21,088 bases of DNA from positions 1 through 21,088 of the forward strand of contig CAYZPY010000028.1 in the NCBI GenBank assembly GCA_964480425.1, in the 5' to 3' direction. The position numbers and the translations under genes were made by a program. This DNA comes from CAYYMD01 sp964480425. Lineage in GTDB: Bacteria > Planctomycetota > Phycisphaerae > SM23-33. The notes beneath the pieces were generated by a model. That model worked only from the letters and a program-made list of their open reading frames with translations. It was not told the origin of the DNA and did not search any database. Below are positions 15,442-21,088 of the stretch, in pieces (the first letter of the stretch is position 1; the number at the start of each line of letters is the position of its first letter).

Positions 15442-15883
15442 TCAGAAAGCCCCGCATGTGCCGAGGCGATTACCTGCATGCAGGGCATCTGGAATAAATG
15501 CGGCGTAGGGGTGCCGCAACGTCACGAGGTCCGCCACGCGAGGGACTCAGGTTCTCATCGATCAGGATCGACCGCAGCTTCTCCTGCACGGAAGGCGAAT
15601 CGCATGTGGCCAAAGCACTGATGAGCCGCTCCTTGCTGCTGCCGTCGCTGCCGCGCCACGCGGCCTCGAACACGATGTCCAGCAGAAGCGGGCACTGGGA
15701 CAGGTGATCTGCGGCGTAGACGAGCGACTGCTCGCGAATCTGCCTGTCCCGGTTCTTCGTGTATAGCTCCAGATCCCTGACCAAGCTCGAGTCGATCTCC
15801 GTCTGCCCTGGCGCGTAGGCCTGGACGATCCGGTCCACGACGGCCTTGCTGTTCGCGATCCTCTGTGTCCGACTCTTCGTCAT
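15442..15883 (-). pseudogene. Small hypothetical protein with a probable frameshift near its 3' end
   Basis: I do not recognise this gene. The frame from ATG 15883 gives a natural-looking, largely helical sequence (for example DSSLVRDLELYTKNRDRQI and SPSVQEKLRSIL), reminiscent of short HEAT-like helical proteins. After ENLSPS it turns into a low-quality tail and stops at 15470. Skipping one base near 15536-15541 instead continues as VADLVTLRHPYAAFIPDALH and ends at TGA 15442-15444, which looks far more protein-like. A one-base insertion in the CGCG stretch is therefore likely. No strong ribosome-binding site precedes the ATG. It is read on the same strand as the sulfatase operon, 350 bp upstream of it, with the AT-rich island between. 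Function unknown. Confidence 0.45.
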
Positions 15884-15954
15884 GGTCCAATCTTACCGAC
15901 GTGCACTGGGAGGAAATCTGATGATCCGGTGTATGTTGCTGTCATTACTAACTA

Positions 15955-15998
15955 ATCCGGGATTTCCCGGATAATCTTGCCCGGCTACGCCGCCGGGC
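15955..15998. repeat. Two tandem hairpins
   Basis: The first is ATCCGGGA (15955-15962) with TCCCGGAT (15965-15972), perfect 8-bp arms with a 2-bp centre. The second is GCCCGGC (15979-15985) with GCCGGGC (15992-15998), perfect 7-bp arms with a 6-base loop. They lie between the start of the small - strand gene and the sialidase remnant. Back-to-back GC palindromes suggest a bidirectional terminator or a dispersed palindromic element. Confidence 0.55.
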
Positions 15999-16079
15999 GA
16001 TTTGACACGCATTATACTGCCCCCCCCGCTTTCGCCAAGGAGATTCTGGGCGTCTTTCGCGCCGAGCGAAAGGTCCGCC

Positions 16080-16270
16080 GCCGTCAGCGACGGCGACGGG
16101 GGGCACCTGGGGCAGGCGGATCGTGCTGAGGGACGATTTCCGCAAGGACACCGAGCCGGACCTGGGCTACGCCCGACTGGTGCAGCGGGGGACGGGAAAC
16201 TCGAGGCCATGTATTACCGGGCTGCGCAGGAGCGTCCGCAGCAGCACACCGCCGCGACAATCTGGCGGTT
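16080..16270 (+). pseudogene. Remnant of a sialidase/BNR-repeat protein C-terminus
   Basis: Three reading-frame pieces, joined in order, give the typical ending of a bacterial sialidase-like (BNR/Asp-box) protein: AVSDGDGG, then TWGRRIVLRDDFRKD and DLGYARLVQR, then GDGKLEAMYYRAAQERP and TAATIW. The known family ends with an Asp-box (SxDxGxTW), a DLGYPR-type segment, a DGK...YY segment and AATxW, so the match is structural rather than by single words. Frame breaks occur at the G6 run 16098-16103 and the G5 run 16187-16191. Everything upstream of about 16080 (most of the propeller) is missing or unrecognisable. The last frame runs on to a TGA at 16338-16340 that overlaps the ATG of the GH2 gene, suggesting the two once formed an operon. 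Confidence 0.55.
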
Positions 16271-16336
16271 GCCCGGGCGTAATGATAAAATTGATAGCAG
16301 CCGGCTATTACGTCGGTGCTTTGGGAGTGTAAAACC

Positions 16337-19300
16337 ATGAGAAAGACTTACGTGCTGATCTTGGCGGGACTGTTCGTGCTCCAGCCATGCCATGCGAAAA
16401 ACGACTGGGAGAACGAGCAGGTCATCGCTATAAACAAGGCCTCGCCGCGGGCGTTCGCCTACAACTACGCCGACGTGAAGTCGGCCCTGACATTCGAAAG
16501 ACAAAACGCCGATTGCCTCTCGCTCAACGGCACGTGGAAGTTCCACTGGTCAAAGACGCCGGGTCAGAGCCCGGCAGGATTCTACAAAGACGCATACGAC
16601 GTCTCTTCGTGGGACGATATAAAGGTGCCCTCGAACTGGCAGTTGTCCGGCTGGGGCACGCCGATCTACATCAACGCCGGATACCCGTTCGAGAAGGACT
16701 CGTCTCCGCGCATCGAATCGCCCTACGGCAACCCGACCGGCTGCTACAGGCGCGACTTTACCGTCCCGGCGCGGTGGGAAGGCAAGCGGGTGTTCGTGCA
16801 CTTCGACGGCGTCGAGGCGGCATTCTACCTGTGGGTGAACGGGCGGCGCGTGGGCTATTCGCAGGGCAGTAAGTTGCCGGCGGAATTCGACCTCACGCCG
16901 TACCTGAAAGACGGCCGAAACACCATGGCACTGCGTGTGTTCCGCTGGTGCGACGGGAGTTTCCTGGAGGACCAGGACGGCTTCCGCATGAGCGGGATTT
17001 ACCGTGACGTGTGGCTCTACGCCACTCCACAGACCGCCATCCGCGACTTCTTCGCCACCGCCGAACTGGACGACGCCTGCGACGACGCGACGCTGAACGT
17101 CGAAGTGTCCGTAAAAAACTACGGCGAGGCGCCCTCCGCGCCGGTCGGCGTGAAATGCATGCTTTATGGACCGGACGGCGGGAAAGTAAAGGCGGCCGCC
17201 ACGCCGATCAGGATCCCTTCGATTCCACCCGGTAAAGAGCGGAAAGTGAATCTGAAAATGGACGTCGATTCGCCGCTGAAGTGGACCGCCGAGACGCCCA
17301 ACCTCTATCCGCTGGTGCTGACGCTATCGCGTGACGGCAAGACCGTGCAGGTGACCGGCACGGAATTCGGCTTCCGCCGGATGCACATTCGCGACGGCGT
17401 GTTCTACCTGAACGACCGGGCCATCAAAATCAAGGGCGTCAACCGCGTGGAGCACGACCCCGTCCGCGGGCATTACATCCGCCGCGAGCGAATCGAAAAA
17501 GAACTGCGCCTGATGAAGCGGAACAACATCAACTGCGTCCGCACCGCGCACTTCCCGTCGTGCTCGGAATTTTACACGCTGTGCAACCGCTACGGGCTGT
17601 ACGTGGTGGACGAGGCGAACCTCGAGAGCGGACCGCACAGCGGTTTCCCCTCCAGGCCCGCGTGGAAAAAGGCGCACCTGGACCGCATGGAGCGCATGAT
17701 TTATCGCGACAGGAACCACCCCTGCGTTATCAACTGGTCGGTGGGCAACGAGGCGGACAACGGGCCTAACATGGCCGCCATGCATTACCTCGCCAAAAAA
17801 ACGGACCCCACCCGCTCTACGTCCTACCACTACGATACCGAGCCGCGGGTGTACGACATCGTCGCCGGTGGAACTACCCGTGGGGGGCACGGGCGGTACT
17901 ATGGTCTGGACGAGATGATAAGAATCGCAAAGGCCAAATCCGACAGGCCTTACCTTCGCAGCGAGTTCGCCCACGCCATGGGCAACGCCGTGGGAAACCT
18001 CTCCGAGACCGTGGCCATCATGGAAAAGCACCCGCGGATAATGGGCGGATGCATCTGGGACTGGGTGGACCAGAGCATCCTGACGCGGACAAAAGACGGG
18101 CAGGAATATTACGGCTTCGGCGGCGACTTCGGCGAGGTTGAGCACGACGCGAATTTCTGTCTCAACGGGCTGGTCATGTCGGACCTGAGTCGGACCGGGA
18201 AGCTGGCCGAGGTCCGCGGCGTGTACCAGAACGTCGGGGTTTCCTGGGCCAACGAGGGCAAATCAAAAATCGCCGTCGGCAACAAGAACTTCTTCACCGA
18301 TCTGGGGCAGTACGATTGCCGCTGGGAACTGCTTGCCGACGGCGAATCCGCAAAGCGCGGCGAGTTGCTTCTGCCGTCCGCGCCGCCCCAAAAAACCGTA
18401 GTGGTCGACATTCCGACGGAGTGCAGGCAGGACGTGCCGGACGGCGCCGAACTGCTGCTGAATGTCAGTTTCCATCTGAAGCGAAACGAACTCTGGGCGG
18501 ACAAGGGTTACGCCGTGGGCTTTGGCCAACTGGTTCTGCGCGGCTGGGATTTCGACAAGAAGTCCCCGGCCGCACGGGGCGAACTGACCATCGCGGAATA
18601 CGACGACGGGCGCTCCGTCATCACCGGCGAGGGCTTCAGCGTGCGCGTGAATACCCAAACAGGCCGACTGGAGAACTACACCCGCGGGGGGCGCGTGCTG
18701 ATGTTGCACGGTCCCCGGCCGCACTTCTGGCGTGCGCCGACCGACAACGACGGCGGATACGCCAAATCAATGCGGCACAAGAACAGGTACTCCGCCAAGT
18801 GGATCCGCGCCGGGCTGGACGCGCTGAAAAGCGACGTCAAATCCCTGGACATTGAAAAGACCGGCGACAACGTCGTGGTTCGAGCCGAACACGTGATACA
18901 AAAGCCCGGCGCAAAGGCCGGGTTCAACTGCACGAGCGTTACGACCGTCCGCCCCGACGGCGTGATGCAGTTCCGCCACGATATCAAGCCGTTCGGAAAA
19001 GCCGTCACCAGACTGCCGTCGCTTCCGCGAATCGGCGTCCAGTGCGTAACTGCCCGGGACCTGGAGCGGATGAGTTGGTACGGCCGGGGTCCGATGGCCA
19101 ACTACCGCGACCGCAACACCGGCTCGCTGATCGGCGTTTACACCGGCACGGTGGATGAGCAGTTCGTAAATTATCCCGTCCCCCAGGCGAACGGCAACAA
19201 GACCGACGTCCGCTGGGTGTCGCTGCGTGACGAGGAGGGGGCGGGATTAATCGCGCAAAGCACGCGCCCGATAGAAACCTCCGCCCGCCATTACACCGAC

Positions 19301-19492
19301 GAGAACCTCTCCAACGCCTACCACACTTATGACCTGAAGCGCACGGACGAGATTTACTGGAACATCGACTACGCTCAGTGCGGCCTGGGCAACGCATCGT
19401 GCGGACGGTCATTCCCCCTGGAAAAATATCGCGTTAAGCCCCGTGCCGTGACGTTCGAATACACCATCGCACCGACCGCCCCGAAGAAATAG
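16337..19492 (+). CDS. Exported GH2 beta-galactosidase-type glycosidase (LacZ-like)
   Basis: A 1051-residue retaining glycosidase with the full LacZ layout: sugar-binding domain (LSLNGTWKFHWSKTPG, WGTPIYINAGYPF), immunoglobulin-like domains, TIM barrel, and C-terminal Bgal_small_N domain (PHFWRAPTDND). The acid/base is Glu472 in SVGNEADNG and the nucleophile Glu543 in LRSEFAHAMGN. The start is ATG 16337 with GGGAG at 16323-16327; an in-frame GTG at 16316 is rejected. Residues 1-20 (MRKTYVLILAGLFVLQPCHA) form a Sec signal peptide. Compared with E. coli LacZ, NRHEH is NRVEH (Val371 for His357) and the Mg-binding ETH is ESG (Gly432 for His418), so sugar specificity or metal use may differ. The class is secure; galactose specificity is not. 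It probably works outside the cytoplasm on the same glycan as the nearby sulfatases. Confidence 0.93.
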   Translation: MRKTYVLILAGLFVLQPCHAKNDWENEQVIAINKASPRAFAYNYADVKSALTFERQNADCLSLNGTWKFHWSKTPGQSPAGFYKDAYDVSSWDDIKVPSNWQLSGWGTPIYINAGYPFEKDSSPRIESPYGNPTGCYRRDFTVPARWEGKRVFVHFDGVEAAFYLWVNGRRVGYSQGSKLPAEFDLTPYLKDGRNTMALRVFRWCDGSFLEDQDGFRMSGIYRDVWLYATPQTAIRDFFATAELDDACDDATLNVEVSVKNYGEAPSAPVGVKCMLYGPDGGKVKAAATPIRIPSIPPGKERKVNLKMDVDSPLKWTAETPNLYPLVLTLSRDGKTVQVTGTEFGFRRMHIRDGVFYLNDRAIKIKGVNRVEHDPVRGHYIRRERIEKELRLMKRNNINCVRTAHFPSCSEFYTLCNRYGLYVVDEANLESGPHSGFPSRPAWKKAHLDRMERMIYRDRNHPCVINWSVGNEADNGPNMAAMHYLAKKTDPTRSTSYHYDTEPRVYDIVAGGTTRGGHGRYYGLDEMIRIAKAKSDRPYLRSEFAHAMGNAVGNLSETVAIMEKHPRIMGGCIWDWVDQSILTRTKDGQEYYGFGGDFGEVEHDANFCLNGLVMSDLSRTGKLAEVRGVYQNVGVSWANEGKSKIAVGNKNFFTDLGQYDCRWELLADGESAKRGELLLPSAPPQKTVVVDIPTECRQDVPDGAELLLNVSFHLKRNELWADKGYAVGFGQLVLRGWDFDKKSPAARGELTIAEYDDGRSVITGEGFSVRVNTQTGRLENYTRGGRVLMLHGPRPHFWRAPTDNDGGYAKSMRHKNRYSAKWIRAGLDALKSDVKSLDIEKTGDNVVVRAEHVIQKPGAKAGFNCTSVTTVRPDGVMQFRHDIKPFGKAVTRLPSLPRIGVQCVTARDLERMSWYGRGPMANYRDRNTGSLIGVYTGTVDEQFVNYPVPQANGNKTDVRWVSLRDEEGAGLIAQSTRPIETSARHYTDENLSNAYHTYDLKRTDEIYWNIDYAQCGLGNASCGRSFPLEKYRVKPRAVTFEYTIAPTAPKK

Positions 19493-19727
19493 CAGGGGTT
19501 AACGCGGATATTTTGCAAGGACGGCTTCGATGAACCTCCCCGCTCACGTCGCGCGCCGGCGGGCAATTTGAGCAGTCCCGTGGCTGTCCCGATGGCTCCG
19601 CTGTGCGCGCGATGCACCCGTTATCTGCGGAAGAGGGGTTGAATTTATAATTCCCGCCACGTCTTACTGAATCCGGGATTCCGATGCTCCGATACCACTA
19701 ATGTACGACGAAATGGAGGATTTAACT
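19493..19727. promoter_or_regulatory. GH2-SEL1 intergenic region with candidate promoter and palindrome
   Basis: No gene is seen in these 235 bp. A perfect -10 hexamer TATAAT occurs at 19646-19651, but the sequence 16-18 bp upstream has no good -35, so it is a weak or activator-dependent promoter candidate. A 13-bp palindrome GAATCCGGGATTC lies at 19669-19681, just downstream of the expected start site. Its core AATCCGGGATT also occurs at 15954-15964. No rho-independent terminator was found after the GH2 gene. Confidence 0.35.
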
Positions 19728-21088
19728 ATGTTCTTGCGCAACGATCGCCGCCTTCGCCGTGGGCGCGGGATGGGAATATACCCCGCGCGTGTCTGTGTTC
19801 TTTGTGTGGTTCTCCTGGTCGCCGCGACCGGTTGCAGCACCGCCTTCCACCGGGGCTGGGACGCCTTCGACGACGGAGATTACGCCACGGCACTGGAAAA
19901 CTGGAAGCCACTGGCCAAAAAAGGCGACGCCAGGGCGCAGTTCTTTCTGGGCCTGTGCTATTACGAGGGACGGGGCGTGCGCCGCGATTACGAGCAGGCG
20001 GCAAAATGGTACAGACGCTCCGCCGAGCAGGGCTTCGCGCTGGCGCAGACGAACCTGGGCGTGATGTATTACAAGGGTCAGGGCGTTCCCATGGACCATA
20101 AGGAGGCGGCCAGGTGGTACAAGCGTGCGGCCGATCAGAATAACGCATCGGCCCTGAACAACCTGAGCGTTATGCACATGTTCGGGCAGGCGGTGGCGAA
20201 GGATCACCAACAGGCGATGGGGCTACTGTGTAGCGCCGGGGAGCGGGGAGACCCCATGGCGCAGTACATCCTGGGAACGCTTTATCGTGAACGGACCGGT
20301 CGGGATCGGGATTATAAAAAGGCCGCAATGTGGTTGCGTCGTTCGGCCGAGCGGGGCTTCGCGCCCGCGCAGAATACCCTGGGCCTGATGTACGAGCGGG
20401 CGGAGGGGATGCCGGCGGACTACTCGAAGGCGGCGCAAATGTACCGTCTCGCCGCCGAGCAGGGCTTCGCCGCCGCGCAGAACAATCTGGGTTTGATGTA
20501 TTTCGAGGGCAAGGGTGTTGCCCGCGATTACGGTCTGGCTAAGCGATGGTTCACCCTCGCCGCCGAACAGGGCGCCCCCCAGGCGCAGTATTGTCTCGGA
20601 TTGATGTATTACCGGGCCAAGGGCGTCGGACGCGACCTCGCCCGCGCCGCCGAATGGTTCACCCTCGCCGCCGAGCAGGACTTCACTCACGCCCAGCACG
20701 CCCTGGCGGTGATGTACGATCGGGCAGAGGGCTTCGAGCGGGACGACAAGCGCGCCGTGGAGTTGTACCGCCTGGCGGCCCAGCGGGGATACGCCTTTTC
20801 GCAGAATAACCTGGCGCTAATGTATTACGAAGGGCAGGGCGTCCGACGCGACTACAAGGAGGCCTGTCGCTGGGCCCGACTCGCCGCCGAACAGGGGCTG
20901 GATAAGTCTCAGTACGTTTTGGGATGGATGTACTACAACGGGTTGGGCGTGTCGCAGGACTATAAAGAGGCCGCTAAATGGTTCCGACGCGCCGCCGAGC
21001 AGGGACTGGACCAGGCGCAGAGCATACTTGGTCTGATGTTTATAAAGGGGCGTGGCGTCGCCCGCAGCGACGCGTCGGCGATCAGGTG
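19728..21088 (+). CDS. SEL1-repeat lipoprotein (3' truncated by window)
   Basis: SEL1 repeats are TPR-like helix pairs that bind proteins, often in envelope stress or secretion contexts. The frame is open from ATG 19728 (GGAGG at 19715-19719) to the window edge, 453 codons so far. Residues 1-36 form a lipoprotein signal: basic N-terminus, hydrophobic CVLCVVLLVAATGC with lipobox Cys36, so the mature protein should be anchored in a membrane. Ten complete 36-residue repeats and part of an eleventh run from residue 67, with consensus AQxxLGxMYxxGxGVxxDYxx and a closing AAEQG. The repeats are regular, with no frameshift. A downstream ATG at 19770 would give a shorter signal peptide but lacks a good ribosome-binding site. 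Its relation to the GH2 enzyme is unknown; it may scaffold an envelope complex. Confidence 0.92.
   Translation, partial: MFLRNDRRLRRGRGMGIYPARVCVLCVVLLVAATGCSTAFHRGWDAFDDGDYATALENWKPLAKKGDARAQFFLGLCYYEGRGVRRDYEQAAKWYRRSAEQGFALAQTNLGVMYYKGQGVPMDHKEAARWYKRAADQNNASALNNLSVMHMFGQAVAKDHQQAMGLLCSAGERGDPMAQYILGTLYRERTGRDRDYKKAAMWLRRSAERGFAPAQNTLGLMYERAEGMPADYSKAAQMYRLAAEQGFAAAQNNLGLMYFEGKGVARDYGLAKRWFTLAAEQGAPQAQYCLGLMYYRAKGVGRDLARAAEWFTLAAEQDFTHAQHALAVMYDRAEGFERDDKRAVELYRLAAQRGYAFSQNNLALMYYEGQGVRRDYKEACRWARLAAEQGLDKSQYVLGWMYYNGLGVSQDYKEAAKWFRRAAEQGLDQAQSILGLMFIKGRGVARSDASAIR
19926..21088 (+). repeat. Tandem 108-bp coding repeats (SEL1 units)
   Basis: Ten full 36-codon units and 27 codons of an eleventh follow each other without spacers. 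Unit ends repeat the bases for Ala-Ala-Glu-Gln-Gly or close variants, with strong similarity between neighbouring units, for example units 5-7 (20358-20681). Such arrays expand and contract by recombination, and short-read assemblies may miscount units. Confidence 0.85.

Noticed and set aside
15169..15621. A 150-codon + strand frame across the palindrome and AT-rich island
   Set aside because: No ribosome-binding site, it spans low-GC non-coding DNA and ends antisense to the small - strand gene; the composition is not protein-like.
16002..16018. TTGACA followed by TATACT as a promoter for the GH2 gene
   Set aside because: The two hexamers are only 5 bp apart; no -10 exists at 16-18 bp.
19926..21088. 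108-bp periodicity as a CRISPR-like or satellite array
   Set aside because: The periodicity is in-frame SEL1 coding repeats with no spacers; CRISPR repeats are shorter and near-identical.

Overview
The window looks like a piece of a high-GC, Gram-negative-type bacterial chromosome, most plausibly from an uncultured member of the Planctomycetota (Phycisphaerae-like) or a neighbouring phylum. This is an inference from content: several S1 sulfatases, one with a twin-arginine leader, glycoside hydrolases, a UxaC-like protein and a SEL1-repeat lipoprotein beside an otherwise standard core fatty-acid cluster. A run of exactly 10 N at 885-894 shows that this is scaffolded draft sequence, so single-base frameshifts must be read with care.

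Region 1 (1-6883, + strand) is housekeeping. It holds the 3' end of alaS, then rpmF-plsX-fabH-fabD-fabG-acpP-fabF, the gene order known from E. coli. Together these genes supply acyl-phosphate for phospholipid synthesis (PlsX), load malonyl units onto ACP (FabD), start chains (FabH), elongate them (FabF), perform the first reduction (FabG) and provide the carrier (AcpP). All catalytic residues checked are present. The cluster is subdivided by a 184-bp gap before fabD and by a 156-bp gap before acpP. The second gap carries a terminator-like hairpin and a good sigma70-type promoter.

Region 2 (6916-15088, - strand) is a seven-gene run read right to left from a good predicted promoter at 15151-15179: an internally deleted mini-sulfatase, a Tat-exported sulfatase, a sulfatase without signal peptide, an uncharacterised JAMM/MPN metalloprotease-like protein, a uronate-isomerase-like amidohydrolase, a GH30 glycosidase and a frameshifted aldo/keto reductase. 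It reads as a locus for dismantling a sulfated glycan that may contain uronic acid, with steps split between periplasm and cytoplasm.

Region 3 (about 15090-16336) is an eroded junction. It contains a long imperfect palindrome, an AT-rich island, a small hypothetical gene with a probable frameshift, two tandem hairpins and the C-terminal remnant of a sialidase/BNR-type protein broken by two frameshifts.

Region 4 (16337-21088, + strand) holds a large exported GH2 beta-galactosidase-type enzyme with changes at positions that bind Mg and substrate in E. coli LacZ. It is followed by a SEL1-repeat lipoprotein that runs off the window. No tRNA, rRNA, CRISPR array, insertion sequence or phage gene was recognised. 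The least familiar items are the JAMM protein inside the sulfatase operon and the cluster of decaying genes at 14.6-16.3 kb.
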